Assembly: GCA_046295175.1 (NCBI GenBank)
Contig: JBKBNY010000002.1
Span: forward strand, 124,001-188,000
Source of the DNA: JALOLV01 sp046295175
GTDB lineage: Bacteria > Bacteroidota > Bacteroidia > Cytophagales > Spirosomataceae
Direction: 5' to 3'
DNA length: 64,000 nucleotides
Shown here: piece after piece, positions 1 to 8,015 of the stretch
Numbering within the stretch: the stretch's first letter is position 1
Layout of the letters: the number at the start of each line of letters is the position of its first letter
Notes under the pieces: model-generated
The model's input: the letters and a program-made list of their open reading frames with translations, nothing else
Told to the model about the DNA's origin: nothing
The model's database searches: none
Translations under genes and position numbers: made by a program

Positions 1-937
1 CAGTATGTACGGGGTGTGTACCCGTATGATTCAGCTTGCGAATATCATCGTCTTTGTAGCCCATGTCGCCAAACATTTGCCATAGATTAGCTATTTTTTC
101 TTTACGGACATACAAAAGTCCGGCTCCGAGAGGGGTACTGAGCCATTTATGAAGGCTACTTCCGTAATAATCGCATCCCAAATCGCTGATTTTAAAATTA
201 AAATGATTGATAGCATGAGCCCCATCTACCATCACATCAACGCCTTTGGCATGGGCCATGTCGCAGATTTTTTTGATGGGTAGAATATGCCCCGTGATAT
301 TGATGATATGGCAAACCATCAGAAGGCGAGTCTTGGGAGTAATCGCCTTGGCGTATATTTCTACGATTTCTTCATCCGATTTGGGGTGGTTTGGAATCGA
401 AACCATTTTATTGACAATTCCGTATCGGCGAGCCTGCAATTTAAACATGTCGAGCATCGCACCGTAATCTTGCTCAGCCATGACGGCTTCATCACCAGTC
501 TTCCAATCAAACCCCGCAATGACCGTATCGAGCGACTCGGTTGTATTTCGAGTAATTATCACCTCTTCGTGCGAGCAACCCACCAAATCTGCCAAACGCT
601 TCCTGACCGCCGCTTTATCGTCCCACTGGGTAGTTCGCATATAATAAGAACCCTGATAGTTTACCTCTCGAACCCGACTGATGAACGCTTCGAGGGTTTC
701 TTGTGGTGTAAAACAATAATATCCGTTTTCGAGGTTTATGTAATCAGGTTTTAGGCGATAACCTCCACGAATCGCTGCCCAGAAATCTTCGTTTCGAGCG
801 ATTTCATCGGGCGATTGGGTTTCATAATTTGCAATTACCGATTCGAGGTCTTGTAATACTTTTGAAGAGTTATTGGCTAATAGTGGTCCCGAAAAGCTAC
901 TTAGAGCCAGTGTTTTGATGAAGTTACGTTTGTTCAT
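1..937 (-). CDS. Class-V PLP-dependent aminotransferase family protein (partial)
   Basis: The gene starts at the ATG complementary to 935-937 and runs off the left edge of the window, so the C-terminus is missing. The protein begins MNKRNFIKTLALSSFSGPLL, an export-type signal with KR in place of twin arginine. The rest reads as a class-V (isopenicillin-N-epimerase-like or cysteine-desulfurase-like) fold: a substrate/PLP region with ITRNTTESLD, an Asp/His PLP-binding stretch VDGAHAINHF, and the Schiff-base lysine in SSLHKWLSTPLGAG (Lys codon at 146-148). The substrate cannot be told from sequence. It is the upstream neighbour of nothing obviously related; argD lies behind it on the same strand, separated by a terminator. 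Confidence 0.85.
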   Translation of the reverse strand, partial: MNKRNFIKTLALSSFSGPLLANNSSKVLQDLESVIANYETQSPDEIARNEDFWAAIRGGYRLKPDYINLENGYYCFTPQETLEAFISRVREVNYQGSYYMRTTQWDDKAAVRKRLADLVGCSHEEVIITRNTTESLDTVIAGFDWKTGDEAVMAEQDYGAMLDMFKLQARRYGIVNKMVSIPNHPKSDEEIVEIYAKAITPKTRLLMVCHIINITGHILPIKKICDMAHAKGVDVMVDGAHAINHFNFKISDLGCDYYGSSLHKWLSTPLGAGLLYVRKEKIANLWQMFGDMGYKDDDIRKLNHTGTHPVHT

Positions 938-985
938 TTTAGAATTTCTAAAAGGCTTGAGGTATTATAATTGAAATATAAATTT

Positions 986-1018
986 AACAAAAAAGCACAG
1001 ATTCATACACCTGTGCTT
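986..1018 (-). terminator. Rho-independent terminator of argD
   Basis: The arms AAGCACAG (993-1000) and CTGTGCTT (1011-1018) form a hairpin. Read on the minus strand it is followed by a T-rich run (the plus strand has AACAAAAAA just before it). It lies directly after the argD stop codon at 1046 in the direction of transcription. Confidence 0.7.
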
Positions 1019-1045
1019 AATTAAAATATGTAGAAATTATAAAAT

Positions 1046-2170
1046 CTATGCTTTCAAAACCTTATCTAACGCTTCTAAGAAAATATCGGCTTCGGTAGTG
1101 GTCATAGCAAGGCTCGGCAACAAACGCATTGTGTTTTTGCCCGCAACCCCCGTAAATATTTTATGGTCAAAAAGTAACGAGTTACGAATCGGCTCAACGG
1201 GGTTTTCAAACTCAATACCAATCATCAATCCTTTTCCTCGCAATTCTTTGATTCCTCCTACTTTTTTCAGATTCTCCATCAAATAATCTCCAACCGTTGC
1301 AGCATTCTGAATGAGTTTTTCTTTTTTCATTACATCCAAAACCGCAATGGCTGCCGTACAAGCCAAGTGATTACCGCCGAAAGTTGTACCGAGCATTCCG
1401 TGTTTGGCTTGGAATTTTGGCGAAATCAAAATCGCACCAATAGGGAAACCGTTGCCCATTCCTTTGGCGGTGCTGATAATGTCTGGTTTTACGCCGCTGT
1501 GCTGAAACGTAAAGAATTTACCCGAACGTCCGTATCCGCACTGTACACTATCATGGATAAATATCGCACCGGTTTTATCGCAAGCCTTACGGATTGCTTT
1601 CATAAATTCATCGCTGGCTACATTGATACCACCTACACCTTGGATTCCTTCAACGATTACGGCACAGGTTTCGTTATCGACAGCTTTTTTGACAGCTTCG
1701 ACATCATTGAAAGGTAGAATCTGAACGTGTTCTCTGAAATTGATTGGTGCCGATATGGATGGGTTATCGGTAGCCGCAACCGCCGCCGATGTACGCCCGT
1801 GAAAACCTTTTGAGAACGCAATAATTTTTTTACGACCCGTATAAAACGATGCCAATTTGAGGGCATTTTCGTTGGCTTCGGCTCCCGAATTGACCAAAAA
1901 CAAAAAGTAATCCTTTAAGCCTGACAATTTACCCAATTTATCAGCCAATTCTTCTTGCGATGGGATTCGGACAGAGTTAGAATAAAACCCAATATTTTTT
2001 AATTGCTGAGTCAGCCTTCGGACATAATACGGATGGGTATGACCGATAGAAATTACGGCATGACCACCATATAAATCGAGGTATTCAACTCCGTTCTTAT
2101 CCCACAGATAAGAACCTTTTGCTTTGACTGGCTCTATGTCGTAGAGCGGATAAACATTAAAAAGTGTCAT
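1046..2170 (-). CDS. argD: Acetylornithine/succinylornithine aminotransferase
   Basis: A 374-residue class-III aminotransferase of normal length. Visible motifs: NSGAEANENALKLA (about 94-107, PLP phosphate region), FHGRTSAAV (about 123-131), the PLP-pyridine Asp207 in IFIHDSVQCGYGRSG (the usual DEVQ is DSVQ here), and the Schiff-base Lys236 in STAKGMGNGFPIGA. It catalyses the glutamate-dependent transamination of N-acylornithine semialdehyde in arginine synthesis. Some Bacteroidetes use N-succinyl rather than N-acetyl intermediates, and sequence alone does not settle this. No other arg gene is adjacent. The start at 2170 gives a normal N-terminus (MTLFNVYPLYDIEPVKAKGS). Confidence 0.88.
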   Translation of the reverse strand: MTLFNVYPLYDIEPVKAKGSYLWDKNGVEYLDLYGGHAVISIGHTHPYYVRRLTQQLKNIGFYSNSVRIPSQEELADKLGKLSGLKDYFLFLVNSGAEANENALKLASFYTGRKKIIAFSKGFHGRTSAAVAATDNPSISAPINFREHVQILPFNDVEAVKKAVDNETCAVIVEGIQGVGGINVASDEFMKAIRKACDKTGAIFIHDSVQCGYGRSGKFFTFQHSGVKPDIISTAKGMGNGFPIGAILISPKFQAKHGMLGTTFGGNHLACTAAIAVLDVMKKEKLIQNAATVGDYLMENLKKVGGIKELRGKGLMIGIEFENPVEPIRNSLLFDHKIFTGVAGKNTMRLLPSLAMTTTEADIFLEALDKVLKA

Positions 2171-2218
2171 AGCTTTTTGTTTTTCTTTGGTAAAAGGTGC
2201 AAATTTATGGATTATTTA

Positions 2219-2226
2219 TAATTTTG
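2219..2226 (+). promoter_or_regulatory. Candidate -7 box of the SPOR lipoprotein gene
   Basis: TAATTTTG matches the Bacteroidetes -7 consensus TAnnTTTG and lies 26 nt before the ATG at 2253. No TTG is seen at the usual -33 spacing, so the call is weak. Confidence 0.35.
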
Positions 2227-2252
2227 CTGTGTAATTCTTTAAAACATATTGC

Positions 2253-2792
2253 TTGATGAAAAGAGCGTGGTCTATTATCATATTGGCTTCTTTGGTTGGA
2301 TTTGTGATGTCGTGCGGAAAAAAATTCACACCGACAACCACTACCGTCGTAACCGATTACGAAGAAGATTTATCGGCCGTTAGACCTAAATATGAACCCA
2401 AACCTGTGGCTACTGCCCCCGTCAAAAAAGTCGAAAAAACGGCAAGTAACAATACAGAATTGCCCATGCACGTCAACGACCGCGTGAATGCGGCTTTAGA
2501 TACGATTGCGGCTCGCAACAAAAATATTAAGTATATGCAGGGCTATCGAATCCAGTTATATGTAGGAAATAGCCGCGACGAAGCCAATGCCGCCAAAGCG
2601 TATTTGTATCAGAATTTCCCAGAGCTGAATGCTTATATGAGTTTTACGCAGCCAACCTACCGACTAAAAGTAGGCGATTTTATGTCTAAAATAGACGCAG
2701 AGCGTTATCATGTGAGCATGAAACAAGAATATTCGGCCTCGATGATTGTCCCCGACAAGATTGATATTCGCAAAAGCCTTTTGACAAAATAA
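2253..2792 (+). CDS. SPOR-domain lipoprotein
   Basis: 179 residues. The N-terminus is a lipoprotein signal with lipobox GFVMSC (lipidated Cys21). A low-complexity linker rich in Pro, Lys, Thr and Val follows (about 25-75), then a C-terminal SPOR domain (about 92-170: YRIQLYVGNSRDEANAAKAY ... YRLKVGDFMSKIDAERY). SPOR domains bind denuded peptidoglycan, so a cell-envelope or division-site role is expected, but the exact function is unknown. The gene diverges from argD, with 82 nt between the two starts. Confidence 0.8.
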   Translation: MMKRAWSIIILASLVGFVMSCGKKFTPTTTTVVTDYEEDLSAVRPKYEPKPVATAPVKKVEKTASNNTELPMHVNDRVNAALDTIAARNKNIKYMQGYRIQLYVGNSRDEANAAKAYLYQNFPELNAYMSFTQPTYRLKVGDFMSKIDAERYHVSMKQEYSASMIVPDKIDIRKSLLTK

Positions 2793-2879
2793 GATTCCAC
2801 CACATTAACATTTCGTTAAGACTCTGCCACGTATCATTCTATACGTTTGCTTCGTTATTACCCAAAATATAAACACATT

Positions 2880-3596
2880 ATGAAAAAAATCGTATTTATT
2901 TTGGGGCTGTTGCTTCCTACCTTTATGACAAACGCACAAGAAAAAATGGAAACCAAAAAAATTGAAGTAACGGGTTTTGCCGAAATGGAAATTGTACCAG
3001 ACGAATTGTATTTTTCGATTTCGCTAAAAGAGTATTTCAAAGACGAAAAAAATCAAAAAGATAAAGTAACGATTGATGTCTTAGAAAAACAGCTTATCAA
3101 AGCAGTTGAGAAGGCAGGACTTCCCAAAGAAAACCTAACTGTAGCAGGTGTAAACGGATACCGTAACTATACAGGAAAGAAAAAACCTCAGACTTTTCTC
3201 GAAAGTAAGCGTTATTTGTTGAAGCTGAATAATCTTTACAAAACCGATGGAATTTTGGCAGATGTCGAAGACCGAGGAATCGAATACGTACACATCGACC
3301 ATGTTGACCATTCAAAAATGAAGGATTTTCGTAAAGAGGTCAAAATAAAGGCATTACAAGCCGCCAAAGAAAAAGCTAATTATTTGCTCGAAGCCATCAA
3401 CGAAAAAGCCGGCGAAGTACTCGAAATCAAAGAGTTAGACGACCAATTCTATTCGCCTCAACCCGTCTATGCACAAGTGCGTATGATGAAAGCCAACGCC
3501 GTGATGGATGAAGTCGGTGGTACTGGCGATAGCGATTTGGAGTTTCAGAAAATCAAACTGAGCTACAAAATGATGGCTGTTTTTAAGATAAAATAA
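2880..3596 (+). CDS. SIMPL-domain (DUF541) secreted protein
   Basis: 238 residues from the ATG at 2880. That start is preferred over the in-frame codon at 2847 because it begins a clean signal peptide (MKKIVFILGLLLPTFMTNAQ). The mature part is a SIMPL/DUF541 domain: IEVTGFAEMEIVPDELYFSI near the N-terminus, then alternating amphipathic segments, ending YKMMAVFKIK. The family is periplasmic or outer-membrane and of poorly defined function; some members are linked to oxidative stress. It lies 87 nt after the SPOR lipoprotein on the same strand and may share its transcript. Confidence 0.8.
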   Translation: MKKIVFILGLLLPTFMTNAQEKMETKKIEVTGFAEMEIVPDELYFSISLKEYFKDEKNQKDKVTIDVLEKQLIKAVEKAGLPKENLTVAGVNGYRNYTGKKKPQTFLESKRYLLKLNNLYKTDGILADVEDRGIEYVHIDHVDHSKMKDFRKEVKIKALQAAKEKANYLLEAINEKAGEVLEIKELDDQFYSPQPVYAQVRMMKANAVMDEVGGTGDSDLEFQKIKLSYKMMAVFKIK

Positions 3597-3606
3597 TCAA
3601 ATCGTA

Positions 3607-3652
3607 GCCCTGACAGGTACTTGCCGTCTGGTGTTCAAAACCCTGTCAGGGC
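3607..3652 (+). repeat. CCTGACAG / CTGTCAGG inverted repeat
   Basis: GCCCTGACAG (3607-3616) and CTGTCAGGGC (3643-3652) are perfect 10-bp inverted arms around a 26-nt loop. The same core occurs three times at 61258-61312, so this is an intergenic repeat family. Here it may also act as a 3' stem for the SIMPL gene. Confidence 0.6.
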
Positions 3653-3668
3653 TTTTCAAATAAGATAT

Positions 3669-3962
3669 ATGTTGGTCAGATTTGTACGTATGACTTTTCA
3701 AGAAGATAAAATCGAAGAATTCTTGAAGGTTTTTAATGAAAACAAAGAAAAAATCCGTCATTTTCCGGGGTGTAACTCGTTGGAGGTGCTGAGAGATATT
3801 GACCAACCCAATGTATTTATGACCCACAGCCACTGGGATTCGGAAGAATCTCTGAATAACTACCGCGATTCCGAACTCTTCAAAACTGTTTGGGGAAAAA
3901 CCAAAGTCTTCTTTGCCGATAAACCCATTGCCTTCTCAATGGAATCTTTTGTTGTGGTATAA
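3669..3962 (+). CDS. Antibiotic-biosynthesis-monooxygenase (ABM) domain protein
   Basis: 97 residues from the ATG at 3669. The longer frame from 3621 would translate through the inverted repeat and is rejected. The dimeric ferredoxin-like ABM pattern is visible: MLVRFVRMTFQ, EFLKVFNENKEKIRHFPGC, LEVLRDIDQPNVFMTHSHW, and WDSEESLNNYRDSELFKTVW. Relatives include putative quinol monooxygenases and haem-degrading enzymes. The haem-ligand pattern is not evident, so the substrate is left open. Confidence 0.7.
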   Translation: MLVRFVRMTFQEDKIEEFLKVFNENKEKIRHFPGCNSLEVLRDIDQPNVFMTHSHWDSEESLNNYRDSELFKTVWGKTKVFFADKPIAFSMESFVVV

Positions 3963-4065
3963 ACATCTGATATTCAGTTTTTTATCAAGATTACTACTTC
4001 ATAATAGTTATTTTTACTCATTTTGGTACTATTCCAATTTTTTTTATTACAAAAGCAAAATCCCT

Positions 4066-4096
4066 ATTGTGATATACAAATTACCAACTAATTTTG
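4066..4096 (+). promoter_or_regulatory. Promoter of fbaA
   Basis: ATTG (4066-4069) and TAATTTTG (4089-4096) are separated by 19 nt, matching the Bacteroidetes -33/-7 architecture. The box lies 50 nt before the fbaA start at 4147. Confidence 0.6.
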
Positions 4097-4146
4097 GTAG
4101 TTGATTCTTTTTATAACCTTACAAATCTTTAATCTTAATAAACACT

Positions 4147-5223
4147 ATGAGTATAGTAAAACCGGGCGTTGTTACAGGAGAAGCCCTTTCGGCGTTGTTA
4201 CGTCATGCCAACGAAAATGATTATGCACTTCCCGCTGTAAACGTTGTGGGTACTAACTCTATCAACGCGGTTCTCGAAACAGCCAAAGCCGTAAACTCCC
4301 CAGTTATCATTCAGTTCTCAAATGGTGGCGGTTCGTTCTACGCAGGTAAGAGTTTGCCAAACAAAAACCAAGAGGCTTCTATTGCGGGTTCTATCTCGGG
4401 TGCAATGCACGTTCACCAAATCGCTGAGATGTACGGTGTACCAGTAGTTTTGCACACAGACCACTGTGCGATGAAACTTTTGCCTTGGATTGATGGTCTT
4501 TTAGATGCTGGAGAGAAATTCTACGAGAAAAACGGTAAGCCTTTGTTTAGCTCACACATGCTCGATTTCTCTGAGGAGCCATTGCACGAAAACATCGAAG
4601 TTTCGGCAAAGTACCTCGAAAGAATGAAAAAAATGGGTATGACGCTCGAAATCGAATTAGGTGTAACGGGTGGCGAAGAAGATGGTGTTGATAACACAGA
4701 CGTTGATTCATCAAAATTATATACACAACCTTCGGAGGTAGCCTATGCTTATGAAGAATTGTTGAAAATCTCTCCAAATTTCACGATTGCGGCGGCATTC
4801 GGAAACGTACACGGTGTTTATAAACCAGGTAATGTGAAATTATCGCCAATCATCTTGAAAAACTCACAAGATTATATCAAAGAGAAATTCGGAACAGGCG
4901 ATTTGCCAGTAAACTTCGTATTCCACGGTGGTTCGGGTTCTACTCGTGAAGAAATCCGTGAGGCTATCAAGTACGGAGCAATCAAGATGAATATCGATAC
5001 CGATATGCAATGGAGTACTTGGGAAGGTATCTTGAAATACTACAAAGACAAAGAAGGATACTTACAGAGCCAATTGGGTAATCCAGAAGGTCCAGATTCT
5101 CCAAACAAAAAATATTATGACCCACGCGTATGGTTGCGTAAAGGCGAAGAATCAATGGTAGCTCGTTTGAAAGTTGCTTTTGAAGACTTGAATTGCATCA
5201 ACCGTTGCGAAGGAATTATCTAA
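4147..5223 (+). CDS. fbaA: Class II fructose-bisphosphate aldolase
   Basis: 358 residues, the normal length for class IIA aldolases. Landmarks: LPAVNVVGTNSINAVLETA at the N-terminus, the zinc-site region VVLHTDHCAMKLLPW, LEIELGVTGGEEDGVDN, FGNVHGVYKPGNVKL, FVFHGGSGSTREEI, and IKMNIDTDMQWSTWEG. It cleaves fructose-1,6-bisphosphate to DHAP and glyceraldehyde-3-phosphate using Zn2+ and acts in the cytoplasm. It has its own promoter and terminator and therefore looks monocistronic. Confidence 0.95.
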   Translation: MSIVKPGVVTGEALSALLRHANENDYALPAVNVVGTNSINAVLETAKAVNSPVIIQFSNGGGSFYAGKSLPNKNQEASIAGSISGAMHVHQIAEMYGVPVVLHTDHCAMKLLPWIDGLLDAGEKFYEKNGKPLFSSHMLDFSEEPLHENIEVSAKYLERMKKMGMTLEIELGVTGGEEDGVDNTDVDSSKLYTQPSEVAYAYEELLKISPNFTIAAAFGNVHGVYKPGNVKLSPIILKNSQDYIKEKFGTGDLPVNFVFHGGSGSTREEIREAIKYGAIKMNIDTDMQWSTWEGILKYYKDKEGYLQSQLGNPEGPDSPNKKYYDPRVWLRKGEESMVARLKVAFEDLNCINRCEGII

Positions 5224-5247
5224 TCTTTTAGATGTTGAATCATTTTC

Positions 5248-5284
5248 AAACCTCCAAGGTCTTCGAGACCTTGGAGGTTTTTTT
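5248..5284. terminator. Bidirectional terminator between fbaA and the response regulator
   Basis: A perfect 15-bp stem (5248-5262 with 5266-5280) and a 3-nt TCG loop are flanked by a T-run on the plus side and an A-rich side on the other. It lies between two convergent genes. Confidence 0.85.
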
Positions 5285-5286
5285 GT

Positions 5287-6633
5287 TTATATACCGTACT
5301 TCTCGATTCTTCTGTAAAGCGATGCCCGCGTCAGACCCAGTTCTTTAGCGGCTTCGGTAATGTTACCGTTGAATTTCTTAAGCGTTTTCACAATCATTGC
5401 TTTTTCCATCTCATCGAGTTGAAAAGTCTGGTCAAACGACGGTGCTTGACTTTGCTGAGTTTCAAAGAAGAAATCTTCGGGTTGGAGTGTATTTCCTTGT
5501 GCTAAAATCACAGCCCGCTCGATGGCGTGTTGTAGTTCTCGCACATTGCCCGGCCAGTGATAACGCTGAAGCTGTTTTGCCAATGTCGCACTAACGGAGT
5601 TGACAGGCCGATTATACTTTTTGCGATAAACCTTCAAATAATGCTCAGCAAGCGGCAGAATATCCTCGGGACGTTCACGCAGTGGAGGTAATTTTATCTC
5701 GATGGTATTTATCCTATAAAGCAAATCTTGGCGAAACTCTTTATTCGTAACCATCTGATAAACAGGCATATTGGTGGCACAAATGAGCCTAACATCAATC
5801 GTTTTAGGTTTATTTGAGCCAACTTTTGTTACGACTCGATTCTGCAAAACGGTCAATAACTTAGCTTGAATATGCAATGGAATATTCCCGATTTCGTCCA
5901 AAAAGATTGTTCCGCCGTTGGCTTCTTCAAAACGCCCCAAACGGTCTTCTTTGGCATCGGTAAACGAGCCTTTGGTATGTCCAAATAATTCGCTTTCAAA
6001 CAACGTTTCGGCGATTGCCCCCAAATCTACCGCTACAAAAGGTTTATCGGCCCGGTTCGATTTATTATGCAATGCTCTCGCAATCAAGTCTTTACCCGTT
6101 CCGTTTTCGCCCAAAATCAATACGTTGGCATCGGTATTGGCAACACGGTCTATGGTTTCAAAAACCCTCGACATAGCAGGCGAACTGCCGATGATGTTAG
6201 TATCTTGAGGTTTCTGTGCTGTCGAGCCTTGCGGTTTGTTTTTACCAGTTTTTTGCAGACGGATTTCGTAGGCCGACTGCATCGTGGCGAGGAGTTTGTC
6301 GTTTTCCCACGGTTTTAGTACAAAATCAGAAGCCCCTACTTTGATAGCCCTCACGGCCATTTCGACATCGCCATAAGCCGTAAAAAGTACAACAGAAGCG
6401 TTTGGGTCAATATCCAGAATTTTATCGAGCCATTCAAAACCTTCTTTTCCAGTATTGACATCTCTCGTAAAATTCATATCGAGCAAAATGACATCATAAT
6501 TGCCATTGCCAACCAAAAACGGTATTCTTTCTGGGTTTTTCTCAATATCAACTTGCGAAAAATGACGTTTTAAAAATAATTTGGCAGCAGATAGTACATC
6601 TACATCATCATCAATGATTAGAATTTTAGACAT
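5287..6633 (-). CDS. Sigma-54-dependent NtrC-family response regulator
   Basis: 448 residues with three domains. The receiver (1-120) has phosphoacceptor Asp52 in ILLDMNF, Thr85 and Lys107 (VLKPW). The AAA+ domain (about 145-375) has Walker A GENGTGKD (175-182), GSFTDA (222-227) where sigma-54 activators have GAFTGA, Walker B GGTIFLDEIG (240-249) and WPGNVREL. The C-terminal Fis-type HTH lies at about 420-446 (NITEAAKELGLTRASLYRRI). It should activate RpoN promoters on phosphorylation. No histidine kinase is adjacent. Relatives in Bacteroidetes are often encoded next to HlyD/ABC-permease operons, which makes the three promoter modules at 23.2, 48.7 and 61.3 kb plausible targets (inference). 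Confidence 0.9.
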   Translation of the reverse strand: MSKILIIDDDVDVLSAAKLFLKRHFSQVDIEKNPERIPFLVGNGNYDVILLDMNFTRDVNTGKEGFEWLDKILDIDPNASVVLFTAYGDVEMAVRAIKVGASDFVLKPWENDKLLATMQSAYEIRLQKTGKNKPQGSTAQKPQDTNIIGSSPAMSRVFETIDRVANTDANVLILGENGTGKDLIARALHNKSNRADKPFVAVDLGAIAETLFESELFGHTKGSFTDAKEDRLGRFEEANGGTIFLDEIGNIPLHIQAKLLTVLQNRVVTKVGSNKPKTIDVRLICATNMPVYQMVTNKEFRQDLLYRINTIEIKLPPLRERPEDILPLAEHYLKVYRKKYNRPVNSVSATLAKQLQRYHWPGNVRELQHAIERAVILAQGNTLQPEDFFFETQQSQAPSFDQTFQLDEMEKAMIVKTLKKFNGNITEAAKELGLTRASLYRRIEKYGI

Positions 6634-6736
6634 GGGGTATAGCTTTTTCGTGTTAATTGTAGAACGAAATAATACATCGATTCATTGAGCAAAACCGCCC
6701 AAAAATCAATTTCGGACTTTAGGCTAAGATGTATAT

Positions 6737-6769
6737 TTTGATTCACACGTTGCATAATATTTATTTTTG
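6737..6769 (+). promoter_or_regulatory. Candidate promoter of the isoaspartyl peptidase
   Basis: TTTG (6737-6740), a 21-nt spacer and TATTTTTG (6762-6769) resemble the Bacteroidetes promoter, with a spacer slightly longer than usual. The start codon is at 6868. Confidence 0.35.
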
Positions 6770-6867
6770 ATACCAAATTATGTAAATTTAAAATGATTTT
6801 CGGAATCAAATACAATTATGAAGCATTTTTGCGTAATTCGTGTCAAAAAATCAAAATTTATCAGCAA

Positions 6868-7935
6868 ATGAAAAGAATATTCGCCTTAATCTTAACTTTT
6901 ATCGCTTTAAACGAGGCATTTTCGCAAGATTATAAAAACAAAATCACGATTGTGATTCACGGCGGAGCGGGTACGATTACACGCAAAAACATGACGCCCG
7001 AAAAAGAAAAGGCTTACCGTGAAGCCCTCGAATTTGCCCTCAAAACGGGTTATGATGTTTTGAAAAAAGGCGGAACAAGCCTCGATGCCGTCGAAGCGGC
7101 TGTACGAACCATGGAAGATTCGCCACTTTTTAATGCTGGAAAAGGAGCAGTTTTTACGCATGAAGGCAAAAATGAGATGGATGCGGCTATCATGGAAGGT
7201 AAAGAGCTAAAAGCGGGTTCGATTGCGGGTGTCACGGTAATCCGAAACCCAATTAGCACGGCTCGCAAGGTAATGGAGAAGTCTGAACACGTGATGCTCG
7301 TTGGCAAAGGTGCCGAAGAATTTGCCAAGCTACAAGGCCAGACAATCGTTGACCCAAGCTATTTTTACACCGAAAATCGCTGGCAAGGCCTGCAAAAAGC
7401 CATCAAAGAAGAAAAGAGCGAACTCGACCACGCCGATACTACCAAAGTAAAGAAAACCGGCTTTAATTATAACCCAACGAGTAAAGACAATTTGATTTTT
7501 GATGAAGGCAAAAAATACGGTACTGTTGGGGCTGTAGCTCTCGACCAATACGGAAACTTAGCCGCCGCAACCTCGACGGGTGGTATGACCAATAAACGCT
7601 GGAATCGAGTTGGTGATGCTCCAATCATTGGGGCGGGTACTTATGCCAACAACGCCACTTGTGCAATTTCGGCAACGGGTCACGGAGAATTCTTCATTCG
7701 CTCGGTTGTCGGACACGACATTTCGGCTTTGATGGAATACAAAGGATTAAGCCTAAAAGATGCTTCAGACGAAGTGGTGATGAAAAAACTCGTTAAAATT
7801 GGCGGCGAAGGCGGCTTAGTGGCTGTTGACCGAAACGGAAATATTTCGATGCCGTTTAATTCGGAAGGCATGTATCGTGGCTACATAAAAGCCGACGGTA
7901 CGCTATATACGGGTATTTATAAAGATGAGAAATAG
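6868..7935 (+). CDS. Isoaspartyl peptidase / plant-type L-asparaginase (Ntn hydrolase)
   Basis: 355 residues from the ATG at 6868, which begins a signal peptide (MKRIFALILTFIALNEAFSQ); the in-frame upstream codon at 6793 adds nothing conserved. Family hallmarks: ITIVIHGGAGTI near the N-terminus, TSLDAVEAAVRTMEDSPLFNAGKGAVFT, and the autoprocessing site with the Thr219 nucleophile in KYGTVGAVALD, followed by AAATSTGGMTNKRWNRVGDAPIIGAGTYA. The enzyme self-cleaves before the Thr into alpha and beta subunits and hydrolyses beta-aspartyl peptides or asparagine. The signal suggests periplasmic action. It stands alone, convergent with uxaB. Confidence 0.9.
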   Translation: MKRIFALILTFIALNEAFSQDYKNKITIVIHGGAGTITRKNMTPEKEKAYREALEFALKTGYDVLKKGGTSLDAVEAAVRTMEDSPLFNAGKGAVFTHEGKNEMDAAIMEGKELKAGSIAGVTVIRNPISTARKVMEKSEHVMLVGKGAEEFAKLQGQTIVDPSYFYTENRWQGLQKAIKEEKSELDHADTTKVKKTGFNYNPTSKDNLIFDEGKKYGTVGAVALDQYGNLAAATSTGGMTNKRWNRVGDAPIIGAGTYANNATCAISATGHGEFFIRSVVGHDISALMEYKGLSLKDASDEVVMKKLVKIGGEGGLVAVDRNGNISMPFNSEGMYRGYIKADGTLYTGIYKDEK

Positions 7936-7954
7936 TTGAGAGTGAAGAATAAAT

Positions 7955-8010
7955 CGAATTTCTCGAATGTAGAATCAAGTAATCGTGAAATTCTACATTC
8001 GAGAAATTCG
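7955..8010. terminator. Bidirectional terminator (21-bp inverted repeat)
   Basis: 7955-7975 and 7990-8010 are perfectly complementary over 21 bp with a 14-nt loop. The element fills the 80-nt gap between convergent genes. It lacks a long T-run, so it may be a repeat element rather than a classical terminator. Confidence 0.65.
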
Positions 8011-8015
8011 TCATT

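Noticed and set aside
287..754. Plus-strand reading frame of 155 codons
   Set aside because: It is antisense to the aminotransferase gene, whose PLP motifs are intact on the minus strand.
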